This document shows positions 34,403 through 43,226 of a stretch of 50,293 nt of DNA, in pieces. The position numbers were made by a program, and so were the translations under genes. Source of the DNA: an uncultured Alphaproteobacteria bacterium (GTDB lineage: Bacteria; Pseudomonadota; Alphaproteobacteria; HIMB59; GCA-002718135); assembly GCA_902538155.1 (NCBI GenBank), contig CACBDX010000004.1, positions 1-50,293 on the forward strand, written 5' to 3'. How positions within the stretch are numbered: position 1 is the first letter of the stretch; each line of letters starts with the position of its first letter. The notes under the pieces are model-generated. The model did no database searches. It saw only the letters and a list, made by a program, of their open reading frames with translations, and was not told the origin of the DNA.

Positions 34403-35278
34403 ATGAACCTATATCTTTCATATCTATTTATTTTTTTTTGGAGTAGTGCTTTTATAAGTGGTCAATTTATTGTGCAATCAGCAAGCCCTTTTGCAGCACT
34501 ATGTTTTAGGTTTTGTATTGTAAGTGCATTTTTTTTAATTTTTTCTATTATTTTTAGGGAAAGAATAAGAATAAATCGAAATTTAATCTTTCAAGCTATG
34601 ATTACGGGAATTCTTTTTCATGGATTTTATTTAGGTGGAGTTTTTTTTTCTTATTCTATGGGACTTACTGCAACATTATCTGCGTTAATTGTATGCCTTC
34701 AACCTATTTTAACAAATATTCTAAGTGGACCTATTTTAAAAGAAAAAGTTACTGTTACGCAATGGATAGGAATATTTTTTGGTTTTTTAGGCACTATATT
34801 AGTTATAGGTTATGATATTGGAACAGAAATCCCAACAATAGGTGTTATTGCTTCTATTGTTGCACTTTTAGGAGCAACTTCAGCTACTATTTGGCAAAAA
34901 AAATTTACTCATGAAATCAGTCTTTCAGTTAATAATTTTTATCAAGCATTAAGTGCTGGAATATTTTTATTTATAATTTCATTTTTTTTTGAAATATCAT
35001 TTATTAATTTTGATACACGTTTTATTTTATCAATTTCTTGGCAAATCATTATGGTATCCTTTGGAGCTTACGCAATTCTAATGTACTTGATAAAAAATGG
35101 AACAGCTTCTAAAACATCAAGTCTCTTCTTTCTAGTACCTCCAACTACAGCTGTAATGGCTTGGTTTGTATTAGGTGAAAAATTATTATTAATAGATATT
35201 ATAGGGTTGTTAATTTGTACTTTTGGTGTTTATATAGCAACTCGAACCAATGTGAGTAAAAATGTACATAATTCTTAA
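34403..35278 (+). CDS. EamA/DMT-family permease
   Basis: 291 residues, ten helices. The first repeat contains FWSSAFISGQFIVQSASPFAALCFRF-type sequence usual for EamA proteins, and the second ends with FFLVPPTTAVMAWFVLGE, a classic DMT block. It is a different branch from the other four. The substrate is unknown; this branch is often annotated RhaT-like or YedA-like. Its last 17 bases overlap the start of the DUF3147-like gene, so they are coupled. Confidence 0.85.
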   Translation: MNLYLSYLFIFFWSSAFISGQFIVQSASPFAALCFRFCIVSAFFLIFSIIFRERIRINRNLIFQAMITGILFHGFYLGGVFFSYSMGLTATLSALIVCLQPILTNILSGPILKEKVTVTQWIGIFFGFLGTILVIGYDIGTEIPTIGVIASIVALLGATSATIWQKKFTHEISLSVNNFYQALSAGIFLFIISFFFEISFINFDTRFILSISWQIIMVSFGAYAILMYLIKNGTASKTSSLFFLVPPTTAVMAWFVLGEKLLLIDIIGLLICTFGVYIATRTNVSKNVHNS

Positions 35279-35609
35279 AACACTAATCAGTGCAATTATA
35301 ATTGTTGCTGTTTCAGAAATAGCTAAAAAATATACTTGGACTGCCGCAATTATTGTTTCTTTACCATTGACTTCACTATTGGCATTTGTTTGGTTGTATT
35401 GGGATACAAAAGACTATCAAAAAGTTATAGATCTCTCTTATAGCACAATTGTAATGACTGTACCTTCAATAGTATTTTTTATTGTTTTACCAATACTTTT
35501 AAAATTTAAACAAAACTTTTTTTTCTCTTTGATAGTTTCAATAATTAGCACTGCAATAGCTTATGCTATTTTTATGTTTATAATTAAAAAATTGAATTTT
35601 AATTTTTAA
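35262..35609 (+). CDS. DUF3147-like membrane protein
   Basis: 115 residues with about four hydrophobic helices. The start ILKTLISAIIIVAVSEIAKK and the ASLPLTSLLA-like block (IIVSLPLTSLLAFVWLYW, about 30-47) match small membrane proteins grouped as DUF3147. Function unknown. ATG lies inside the last codons of the EamA gene (17-base overlap), so it may be an accessory subunit of that permease, which is inference. The end overlaps a small convergent gene by 11 bases. Confidence 0.65.
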   Translation: MYIILKTLISAIIIVAVSEIAKKYTWTAAIIVSLPLTSLLAFVWLYWDTKDYQKVIDLSYSTIVMTVPSIVFFIVLPILLKFKQNFFFSLIVSIISTAIAYAIFMFIIKKLNFNF

Positions 35610-35784
35610 TTATATTATCTTTATTCATTAAAATTGGCCTTCCATCATGTGCAGTATTTAATGGATAATAATCACCATTATATTTAACACATAATGTTAA
35701 ACCATTTCTTTTTTCTTTACCTAAATTTACCTCTAAATCTACTATTACTAGTTCAGTTTTTTCTAAAACTTTAATAATTTTCAT
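35599..35784 (-). CDS. Small soluble protein, 61 residues, unknown
   Basis: 61 residues, starting at an ATG with AAAGGAT seven bases before it, which supports a real gene. The chain is short and mostly beta-like (KIIKVLEKTELVIVDLEVN) with DYYPLNTAHDGRPIL near the end, and has one Cys. Its 3' end overlaps the DUF3147-like gene by 11 bases on the opposite strand. No family recognised. Confidence 0.5.
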   Translation of the reverse strand: MKIIKVLEKTELVIVDLEVNLGKEKRNGLTLCVKYNGDYYPLNTAHDGRPILMNKDNIIKN

Positions 35785-35844
35785 AACTATCCTTTCAAAA
35801 TATATAAATATATTTAGTAAGTACTATAAGATGTATCAAGTTTT

Positions 35845-36639
35845 ATGATTAGAGTTTTACTTATATTTATTTTATTATTCTTGATTAAGAATGCTCTAGC
35901 TGATGATGAACATATAACCATAGCAAGCACAACTTCTACACACGATACGGGTTTATTAGAATATATTAACAAAGAATTTGAAAAAAAATATAAAATAAAA
36001 GTCAGAGCATTATCTCTTGGAACAGGTCAGGCAATTAAAGTTGCAATGGATGGAAATGTTGAAATTTTATTAGTTCATCATAAAAAATCAGAACTAGAAT
36101 TTATGAATAAGGGATATGGCACCCTAAGATATGATTTGATGTATAATGATTTTGTCTTGATAGGGCCAAAAAAAGATAACAAAACATGCTCTTCAATTGA
36201 AAATAAAATGATTGAAATAAAAAAATCAAAATTATTATTTGTATCAAGAGGTGATGAGAGTGGAACACACAAAAAGGAGAAAGAGCTTTGGGAATTATCA
36301 AATATAAATATACCATTTAAAGAAAATTGGTATCTCAGTGTTGGTCAGGGAATGGGCTCAACATTATTAATAGCTAATCAAAAGAATGCGTACACTCTTA
36401 GTGATCGTAGCACTTGGATAGCTTTTAATAAAAAAGAAAATCTACAAATTGTCTGTGAAAATTTACCACCATTATTTAATCAATATGGGATAATTTTAGT
36501 AAGCAATAAGATAAATAATAATTTAAATATTGAAGAGGCTAAAAAATATATTGATTGGATTACTTCAGAAGAAGCAAAAAAATTGATTAATAATTATCGG
36601 GTAAATGGAAAACAATTATTTTTCTTTAATCATAGTTAG
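35845..36639 (+). CDS. tupA: TupA-like periplasmic tungstate/anion-binding protein
   Basis: 264 residues. The signal peptide ends at ALA (about residue 19). The family blocks follow: ASTTSTHDTGL (27-37), LSLGTGQAIKVAMDGN, YNDFVLIGP, VSRGDESGTHKKE and YTLSDRSTW, which together are the TupA pattern of oxyanion-binding residues. In known systems it delivers tungstate to the TupBC ABC transporter for tungsto-enzymes. No permease or ATPase gene adjoins; the next gene is convergent. The partners must lie elsewhere or the protein works alone. Confidence 0.85.
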   Translation: MIRVLLIFILLFLIKNALADDEHITIASTTSTHDTGLLEYINKEFEKKYKIKVRALSLGTGQAIKVAMDGNVEILLVHHKKSELEFMNKGYGTLRYDLMYNDFVLIGPKKDNKTCSSIENKMIEIKKSKLLFVSRGDESGTHKKEKELWELSNINIPFKENWYLSVGQGMGSTLLIANQKNAYTLSDRSTWIAFNKKENLQIVCENLPPLFNQYGIILVSNKINNNLNIEEAKKYIDWITSEEAKKLINNYRVNGKQLFFFNHS

Positions 36640-37418
36640 TTAATTCTACCAAAAAATGTTAATCTTGCATTTTCAGAGAGCATTGTGCCCTCTTCTTCAT
36701 TATAATTAAGTGTTATTAATATTCTTGGTTTTTCAGACTCTACTGGTGTTACACGATGCAAATAATTTCTACCATAAAATAATATAAGAGTACCGGCATC
36801 AACATCTGCTTTTTGTGGTAGAATTTTTCTATCTAAAATATCTTTAATATATGATTTATCGATATAGTTTTCAGAAAAATTTCTACCTTTACTAACATAT
36901 TCAAATTCACCACCTTTATCTGATGATTGTATCATTAAAGTGATAGCAAATGATGCATTATCAAAATGCCATCCTAGCTGTTGTGATTTTTGATAATAAT
37001 TATAATTTATGGAAGATAAGGTATCACTGTATGGATAAATATCTTTTAAATTTAAGACACCTTTTAAAAAATTTTTAAAAATATTTGATTGATATAAAAT
37101 ATTTAATTTTGATTGCTGATCTAACAGATCATGAGGGACACAACCTTTATCACTAACGACCTCTCTATTTAAAGGATCATTCAAGTCACTTAATTTATCT
37201 TGTTTATTAAGTAAGATAGTATGATTTTGAGAACAATAGAAAGCTTGATCTTGTAATCCATGTGCTTCAGTAATTAATTCACTTAAGCAGTCATTTGTTA
37301 AAAAATTATTTAATATTAGTATAGAATTTTTTTTAATTTCATCATTGCAATATTGTATATATTCATCGCTATCTATTGGATGTTTTGACTGATTAACTAT
37401 ATCAATTATGGTATTCAT
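36636..37418 (-). CDS. Fe(II)/2-oxoglutarate-dependent oxygenase (HxD type)
   Basis: 260 residues. Iron ligands His151 and Asp153 (GWHFDNASF) and His221 (YLHRVTPV), with Arg232 for 2-oxoglutarate. The C-terminal SENARLTFFGR block places it near the family that also includes amino-acid halogenases such as BesD. Halogenases have Gly in place of the Asp; here Asp is present, so hydroxylation is expected. The substrate could be a free amino acid, an inference from relatives. It overlaps the TupA gene by 4 bases and is divergent from selO. Confidence 0.82.
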   Translation of the reverse strand: MNTIIDIVNQSKHPIDSDEYIQYCNDEIKKNSILILNNFLTNDCLSELITEAHGLQDQAFYCSQNHTILLNKQDKLSDLNDPLNREVVSDKGCVPHDLLDQQSKLNILYQSNIFKNFLKGVLNLKDIYPYSDTLSSINYNYYQKSQQLGWHFDNASFAITLMIQSSDKGGEFEYVSKGRNFSENYIDKSYIKDILDRKILPQKADVDAGTLILFYGRNYLHRVTPVESEKPRILITLNYNEEEGTMLSENARLTFFGRIN

Positions 37419-37488
37419 TACTGACTTAATACTTATATACTAAAGTTGTAGATGTTAAATTTAAAAAATTTATATATATTTATTCAAT

Positions 37489-38877
37489 ATGGTTTGGAAT
37501 TTTCAAGATAGTTATACGAAACTACCTAGTATTTTTTATAGTAAAGTTAATCCTGAAAACTTTAGAAACAAAAAATTAGTTTTGTTTAATAATGATCTTG
37601 CAAGGGACTTAAATTTAGATTTTAGTAAATATAATGATGATGAGAAGTGTAATATTCTTTTGGGAAAAAATAAATTAAATAAAAATTACTTTTCTCAAGC
37701 TTATGCTGGACATCAATTTGGAAATTTTACAATTTTAGGGGATGGTAGAGCTGTAATTATTGGTGAACATATTACTAATAATAAACAAAGGGTAGATATA
37801 CAGTTAAAAGGATCAGGGCAGACACCCTACTCTAGAAATGGAGACGGAAAGGCTGCATTAGGTCCAATGATAAGGGAATACATATTGAGTGAAGCTATGC
37901 ATAATCTTGGCATATCATCAACCAGAGCGCTAGCTGTTATTACTACAGGTGAAAATGTATTGCGTGATAGATTAGAGCCTGGCGCAATTTTAATTAGAGT
38001 TGCAAATTCGCATATTAGAGTGGGAACTTTTCAATTTGGAAGCCTTTTAAAAAATAGAGAGGAATTTCAAAACTTTATATCTTATACAATTTCAAGGCTT
38101 TATCCTGATATAGATAATAATGATGATAAATATTTAAAATTTTATGAGACAATCTGTGATTTACAAATTAAGTTAGTCGTAGATTGGATGAGAGTTGGTT
38201 TTATTCATGGTGTTATGAATACCGATAATATGTCTTTATCTGGTGAAACTATAGATTATGGTCCAGCAGCATATTTGGATGAATATAATCCAAAAAAAGT
38301 TTTTAGCTCAATTGATAAAATGGGAAGATATTCTTTTGAAAATCAATCAAAAATAACGTTGTGGAATTTAGCAAGATTTGCTGAAACTTTTCTTCATTTA
38401 ATTGATTCAAATGAAAAAACAGCAATTAAAAAAATCGAAGATATATTAAATAAATATAAAAAATTGTTTGATCAATCTTGGTTAATAATGATGTCTATGA
38501 AATTAAATTTAGATACTAATAATAATAACGAAGAAATTGTTAAAGAATTTTTAGATTTGATGCATATTTATAAACTTGATTATACAAATACATTTTTAAA
38601 TTTAGAAAATAATACTCTTGATAAAAAGATTTTTAAAAATTGGGAAGAAAAATATAAAAATAATAAAATAAGAAAATTTAAAAATGTTAATCCTCAAATT
38701 ATACCTAGGAATCATATTATTGAAGAAATAATTAATGAAGTGTACAGCAATAATTACAATCAATTATATGAATTCGAAAAATTACTAAAAAATCCTTATG
38801 AGAAAATAGAAAATAAAAAATATATTACCCCACCTCTTGAAAGTGAAAAAGTATTTGAAACTTTTTGTGGTACTTAA
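37489..38877 (+). CDS. selO: Protein adenylyltransferase SelO (YdiU/UPF0061)
   Basis: 462 residues, slightly shorter than E. coli YdiU. Key blocks are AYAGHQFG, GDGRAVIIGE, QLKGSGQTPYSRNGDG (about 105-120), REYILSEAMHNLGI and the metal-binding/catalytic NTDNMS with DYGP (about 244-264). SelO is a pseudokinase that binds ATP upside down and adds AMP to Ser, Thr and Tyr of proteins, in response to oxidative stress. The chain ends in FCGT, with Cys in the place of the selenocysteine of eukaryotic forms, so the redox switch is kept. It abuts the convergent M81 gene with no gap. Confidence 0.93.
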   Translation: MVWNFQDSYTKLPSIFYSKVNPENFRNKKLVLFNNDLARDLNLDFSKYNDDEKCNILLGKNKLNKNYFSQAYAGHQFGNFTILGDGRAVIIGEHITNNKQRVDIQLKGSGQTPYSRNGDGKAALGPMIREYILSEAMHNLGISSTRALAVITTGENVLRDRLEPGAILIRVANSHIRVGTFQFGSLLKNREEFQNFISYTISRLYPDIDNNDDKYLKFYETICDLQIKLVVDWMRVGFIHGVMNTDNMSLSGETIDYGPAAYLDEYNPKKVFSSIDKMGRYSFENQSKITLWNLARFAETFLHLIDSNEKTAIKKIEDILNKYKKLFDQSWLIMMSMKLNLDTNNNNEEIVKEFLDLMHIYKLDYTNTFLNLENNTLDKKIFKNWEEKYKNNKIRKFKNVNPQIIPRNHIIEEIINEVYSNNYNQLYEFEKLLKNPYEKIENKKYITPPLESEKVFETFCGT

Positions 38878-40254
38878 TTAAATAGCTATATTATATCTAA
38901 AATTTTTTTGAAAAGGATAAATTGGTTTTTCCCTAAATAAATTTTTAATTCTTTTAAAATCTTGGGTAACAAATCCATCTGTTAAAATCATAAAATTATC
39001 TGCTTTAAGTTTTTTAAGTTCTGGTGAAAGATATCCTGATTTTACAATCAATATTTTATATTTTTTTAAATTTATATTTAATTCCCTAAAATCACTTAGA
39101 TAATGAAAAGGTTTTCTGTATTTAGTAAAAATTACTGTATTATTATTAGAGATTACAATCGCATTATCATTTTTTAGATAAAATTTATCAATTGAAATAG
39201 AAATTTTCTTTTTTGAGATACTATCTTTTATGACAATTTTGTTTTTTTTATTTTTTAACTCTCTAAAAATTTCTTCATTATAAATTCCTGCAAATAGTGT
39301 GTTCTCTATCTTGTTTTTAAATACGTGCTCTAATACATCTATTCTACTACCTACTCCTCCAGCTGTTGGATTGTCTCCGCTATCGGCTAAAATTGTAAAT
39401 CTTTTTTTATTAACTACATGAAAAATCTTATTTAACTTGTAAGATTTCATATCATAAACTAAATTAAACCTATTATTCCAATAACTTAGTGCTATTTTCT
39501 TACAAATTCTTTTACCGATATTAATATCTGTACAATTTACAATTGCAGAAGCTGTTGCCCTCTTAGTATCAGCCCAAACATATCCTATAAGTAAATTACA
39601 ATCATTAATCCCATTCAATTTATTAAAAATATTAAGATTTTTATAAATTTTTTTACATGGCTCAACCATTGTAGATGACATTTCGCCTGAAACTAAAACT
39701 GGTATTTTTTCCCAAATAATATGATTTTTTTTATTTTTTAATATTCCATCTATTAACATTTTCAATGCCCTTGAATAAGTTTGCTTAACGTCAATATGTG
39801 GGGCTGTTTTATATGCTGCAAAATAATCGATATTTTTTATAATTGAATCAGTCATCTGCCCGTGAAGATCATAAGATAATGATATTTTACAGTTTTTAGA
39901 TACTTTAGAGCGAATTTGTTTAATAAAAAAACCTTCAGGATCACTAATACCTTTAACATACATAGCACCATGCATGATTAGTAAAATACCATCAATAGGT
40001 TTTGATTTTATTAAATCATTTATGATATTGTTAATTGTTTTTAAAAAAAATTTTTTATCTACAGGCCCACCAGGTAAACTTCTATAAAATTTATTTGGTA
40101 CAAACGTTATATTATTATGTTTGGAAAATGAAAAATTTATATATTTTAAAAGTTTTTTTCCACTTAAAACCTCAAAATCTTTTTTATTTTGTATTAATGT
40201 TGAATAAGAGCAGCATTCAGTACTAATACCGCAAATAAAAATTTTTTTTTTCAT
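38878..40254 (-). CDS. M81-family metallopeptidase (MlrC-like)
   Basis: 458 residues. LPGGPVDKKFF (60-70), LIMHGAM (92-98), and the zinc ligands Asp129, His131 (YDLHGQM) and His153 (APHID) are in the spacing of MlrC; DSGDNPTAGGVGSRID follows at about 291-306. MlrC is known for the last step of microcystin degradation; most marine relatives probably cleave other small amides or peptides. It is the last gene of the long minus-strand run, 4 bases after the pterin dehydratase stop. Confidence 0.88.
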   Translation of the reverse strand: MKKKIFICGISTECCSYSTLIQNKKDFEVLSGKKLLKYINFSFSKHNNITFVPNKFYRSLPGGPVDKKFFLKTINNIINDLIKSKPIDGILLIMHGAMYVKGISDPEGFFIKQIRSKVSKNCKISLSYDLHGQMTDSIIKNIDYFAAYKTAPHIDVKQTYSRALKMLIDGILKNKKNHIIWEKIPVLVSGEMSSTMVEPCKKIYKNLNIFNKLNGINDCNLLIGYVWADTKRATASAIVNCTDINIGKRICKKIALSYWNNRFNLVYDMKSYKLNKIFHVVNKKRFTILADSGDNPTAGGVGSRIDVLEHVFKNKIENTLFAGIYNEEIFRELKNKKNKIVIKDSISKKKISISIDKFYLKNDNAIVISNNNTVIFTKYRKPFHYLSDFRELNINLKKYKILIVKSGYLSPELKKLKADNFMILTDGFVTQDFKRIKNLFREKPIYPFQKNFRYNIAI

Positions 40255-40258
40255 TAAA

Positions 40259-40594
40259 TTAACTTTTAATTAAATCAATTTTGGAAGCTAATATAAAATC
40301 ATTAACTGATAATCCCTCTATTGCGTGAGTATGGACCATAACTAAACAATAACCCCATCCTATTGATATGTCGGGATGATGGCCTTCTTTTTCTGCTACT
40401 TCTCCTACCTCATTTGCAAATGATATCGCTTTTTTAAAATTGCTAAATTTAAATTTTTTGAAAATCATTTCTTGATTGTCATTGACTGACCATTCATTAA
40501 GTTCAGATAAAAATTTACTAATTTCTTGATAATCTAATTTAGGAGTGTTTCCATTGCATGGTTCGCACTTTCCTGAAGATAAAGGTTTATTCAT
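40259..40594 (-). CDS. phhB: Pterin-4a-carbinolamine dehydratase
   Basis: 111 residues from the ATG at 40594; a GTG four codons upstream (40606) is also possible. The HHPDI motif (72-76) and HTHAIEGLS (88-96) are the catalytic histidines of the family. The enzyme dehydrates 4a-hydroxytetrahydrobiopterin made by aromatic amino acid hydroxylases. An N-terminal CEPC pair (10-13) is an extra. No hydroxylase gene (phhA) is in the window. It overlaps the SMP-30 gene by 8 bases. Confidence 0.92.
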   Translation of the reverse strand: MNKPLSSGKCEPCNGNTPKLDYQEISKFLSELNEWSVNDNQEMIFKKFKFSNFKKAISFANEVGEVAEKEGHHPDISIGWGYCLVMVHTHAIEGLSVNDFILASKIDLIKS

Positions 40595-41540
40595 AAAATC
40601 TGGCACCTTGTTGATTTAATTCAATTGAATATAAACTAGTTGTAGCTGTTATGAACAAGATATTTCCTTCCACTCCTCCAAATTCTAAATTTGATACTAA
40701 TTCAGGGATTATAAGTTGCCCAATTAATTCGTTTTGAGGATTAAAACATTTAATTGCTTTTCCTGCACTTGTCCAAACATTACCATCTTTATCACATCTA
40801 AAACCATCGGAGAAAAAGGGTTTAAAATCATAAATTAATTTTCTGTTAATGGGTAATCCGTCTACCATATCATAAACATACAAATGTTTGATATTTTCTC
40901 CAGTATCTGCAACATATAGTTTTTTTTCGTCTGGAGAAATGGCAATTCCATTTGGTCTATCAAGGTCGTCAATCATAACTTTTAAAGTATTTAGTTTAGG
41001 ATCAAAAGAAAACACATTACAGCCACCATATTCTTGCTCACCAGGATATCCCTCATAATCTGATAGAATACCATAAGGCGGATCTGTAAACCAAATTGTA
41101 TCATCCGATTTAACAAATAGGTCATTTGGCGAGTTAAGTTTCTTACCATTATAATTATGAACTAAGACTTCCACTTCTAAATTATCATTAGTTTTATAGA
41201 TACATCTTCCTCCATGTGAACAAGAAATAACATTCTCTTCTTTATCAATAGTATTTCCATTACAATAGTTGGAGGGATTTTTATATTCAGATACTATATC
41301 ATTTGATAACTTTAACATCCTGTTATTTGGTATATCGCTCCAGACTAATGTATCTAAATGAGGAATATAAGCAGGACCTTCTCCCCATAACATTCCAGAA
41401 GTAATTTTTTTAACTTCAGCAGACTTTACATAGTTATTGAATTGATCAGTATTTTCTACATGTTCATTATATTTATTTTTGTAAGCATAACTTGGATTTC
41501 TTGGATCTAAATCGGCAGGTAACAATTTTTTATCTGACAT
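40587..41540 (-). CDS. SMP-30/gluconolactonase-like lactonase
   Basis: 317 residues, six-bladed beta-propeller. Metal-site residues are visible: Glu54 (WGEGPAY), Asn139 (SPNDL), Asn197 (RPNGIA) and Asp245 (SDGFRCD). These enzymes open sugar lactones or related esters. It starts one base after the hydroxyacid dehydrogenase stop and overlaps the pterin gene. With that dehydrogenase it could oxidise and then open a sugar lactone, an inference from order. No signal peptide, so cytoplasmic. Confidence 0.9.
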   Translation of the reverse strand: MSDKKLLPADLDPRNPSYAYKNKYNEHVENTDQFNNYVKSAEVKKITSGMLWGEGPAYIPHLDTLVWSDIPNNRMLKLSNDIVSEYKNPSNYCNGNTIDKEENVISCSHGGRCIYKTNDNLEVEVLVHNYNGKKLNSPNDLFVKSDDTIWFTDPPYGILSDYEGYPGEQEYGGCNVFSFDPKLNTLKVMIDDLDRPNGIAISPDEKKLYVADTGENIKHLYVYDMVDGLPINRKLIYDFKPFFSDGFRCDKDGNVWTSAGKAIKCFNPQNELIGQLIIPELVSNLEFGGVEGNILFITATTSLYSIELNQQGARFYE

Positions 41541-41541
41541 A

Positions 41542-42477
41542 TTATACTTCTACACCTTTTTGCTTTTTTTGTTTATCAATTAATTGTTTTGGGAAATTTT
41601 TTGCTCTTAATTTAATTTTTGCATCTTTTTCAATTAATTTAATAATACTAGTACTAAATGATCTTTCACCTAAAATTTTGATACCAAGTTTAAATTTTTT
41701 ACTTAGATAATTTCCCAGTTCTAATTTTATATTTTTTCCAAGTTTATTAAAAAGATTTATATCTTTATTGACTAGATCCATTGTAAATCCAACATCATAA
41801 CTGCCTCCAAGTATGACCTTTGTTTCAGTTTCATTTACAAAACTATTCCCAGAGCTTATTTTTATAGCTTTATACGTTAACCCTAAGTCAATTTTATTTT
41901 TTTTTGCAACACTCAAAGCCTCACCTATACCTACTAAATGTAATGATGCTAAATAATTTGTAATCACTTTTAATATTGAGGCATTTCCAATTTTTCCACA
42001 ATATAAAATTTCATGACCAAGCAATGATAAAATTGGGAAACATTTTTTGAAAGTTGATTTTTTGCCTGCAGCTAAAATAGATATATTCCCTGATTTAGCT
42101 CTATGTTCTCCTCCGGTAATAGGACATTCTAATACTTTTCCACCTTTACTAGTTACTTTTTTGGATAGACTTATCATATCGTTTTTATCTGTAGTACTCA
42201 TCTCAATCCAGATATGTTTTTTAGTTAAATATTTTAATATAGTTTTTAAAACTTTGCTTACCGCTTTTGGTGAAGGTAAACAGGTTATTATAATATCACT
42301 CTTTTCAGTTAATTCTTTTAAGGTTTTACAAGGCTTATTTTTTAGATTTTTTAATCTTGAATAAGATTGATTATTTTTATCATACACAAAAACATTATTA
42401 TTTGATTTTAATAAATTATTTGCAAGGTTTGAACCAACGTTTCCTACACCTATGAAACCAATAGATTCTGATTTCAT
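41542..42477 (-). CDS. 3-hydroxyisobutyrate dehydrogenase-like (beta-hydroxyacid) dehydrogenase
   Basis: 311 residues. NAD-binding motif GVGNVG (10-15), substrate motif ECPITGGEHRAKSG-type (about 117-130, here replacing the usual DAPVSGG) and a catalytic Lys in ILKVITNYL (about 168-176). The family oxidises 3-hydroxy acids such as 3-hydroxyisobutyrate, tartronate semialdehyde or 2-hydroxymethylglutarate. The Lys-rich C-terminal tail is longer than usual. ATGA overlap with the MBL gene (4 bases) and the SMP-30 gene starts one base later. Confidence 0.85.
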   Translation of the reverse strand: MKSESIGFIGVGNVGSNLANNLLKSNNNVFVYDKNNQSYSRLKNLKNKPCKTLKELTEKSDIIITCLPSPKAVSKVLKTILKYLTKKHIWIEMSTTDKNDMISLSKKVTSKGGKVLECPITGGEHRAKSGNISILAAGKKSTFKKCFPILSLLGHEILYCGKIGNASILKVITNYLASLHLVGIGEALSVAKKNKIDLGLTYKAIKISSGNSFVNETETKVILGGSYDVGFTMDLVNKDINLFNKLGKNIKLELGNYLSKKFKLGIKILGERSFSTSIIKLIEKDAKIKLRAKNFPKQLIDKQKKQKGVEV

Positions 42478-43226
42478 AAATCAATAATCATTCCATCATA
42501 TCCAGGTTTAACATTTGTTGGGCACTTAGTTATTAATTGTTTTTCATCTAGTAAAGCTGTCATATGAGTAAAAATAGTTTGTTTTGGTTTAATATAAGAA
42601 ATGAACTCCATTATTTGATCAAATCCAGCATGTGAAGGATGCGAATCCTCTCTTAACAAACCAACTATCCATAGATCTAGATTTTTTAATTTATCAATAT
42701 CTTTGTTATAAAATTTTTTTAAATCTGTAGAATAAGCAAAATTTCCAATCTTGTAAGTTTGAACATCAATTGACCCATGATTATGTTTAAATGTTTCAAT
42801 ATTTATATTCTGAAAATTTATACTAGAATCTAATTCTTTAATTTCCATAAATGGTAAATAATCTTTTTCTCCTTTAAAAATATATTTATAATTTGTTTCC
42901 ATCTCTGTAATCATTTCTTTAGGCATATATGCAGGGATAATTTTTTTATTTATTAATGACATTGCTCTCATATCTGGCACACCTGATGTATGATCAGAAT
43001 GAATATGGGTATAAAGAACCGCATCAATATTAGTACATTTAGCATTATAAAGTTGCTGTCTAAGGTCTGGACTAGTATCAATTAGAATATTTGTATTTTT
43101 ATATTCAATTAATACAGATGATCTTGTTCTAAAATTTCTTTTATTATTAAGATCAATATTACCATGTCTATTCCATGCTAAAGGTGATCCGAAAGATCCT
43201 CCACAGCCTAAAATTGTTATTTTCAT
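42474..43226 (-). CDS. PhnP-like metallo-beta-lactamase-fold phosphodiesterase
   Basis: 250 residues. Metal motif HIHSDH (74-79), DTSPDLR (50-56) and the C-terminal TIFTHM and PGYDGM blocks match the PhnP branch. PhnP opens the cyclic ribose phosphate formed in C-P lyase breakdown; in alphaproteobacteria a relative commonly follows tatD, with unknown substrate, as here. No other phosphonate genes are present. Its ATG overlaps the tatD stop by one base (TAATG). Confidence 0.88.
   Translation of the reverse strand: MKITILGCGGSFGSPLAWNRHGNIDLNNKRNFRTRSSVLIEYKNTNILIDTSPDLRQQLYNAKCTNIDAVLYTHIHSDHTSGVPDMRAMSLINKKIIPAYMPKEMITEMETNYKYIFKGEKDYLPFMEIKELDSSINFQNINIETFKHNHGSIDVQTYKIGNFAYSTDLKKFYNKDIDKLKNLDLWIVGLLREDSHPSHAGFDQIMEFISYIKPKQTIFTHMTALLDEKQLITKCPTNVKPGYDGMIIDL

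Noticed and set aside
36078..36316. Two minus-strand ORFs over the TupA-like gene
   Set aside because: Antisense to a gene with a complete family pattern; no start signals.
42047..42364. Plus-strand ORF of 105 codons inside the hydroxyacid dehydrogenase
   Set aside because: Antisense shadow; the minus-strand frame has the complete NAD-binding motif and operon overlaps.
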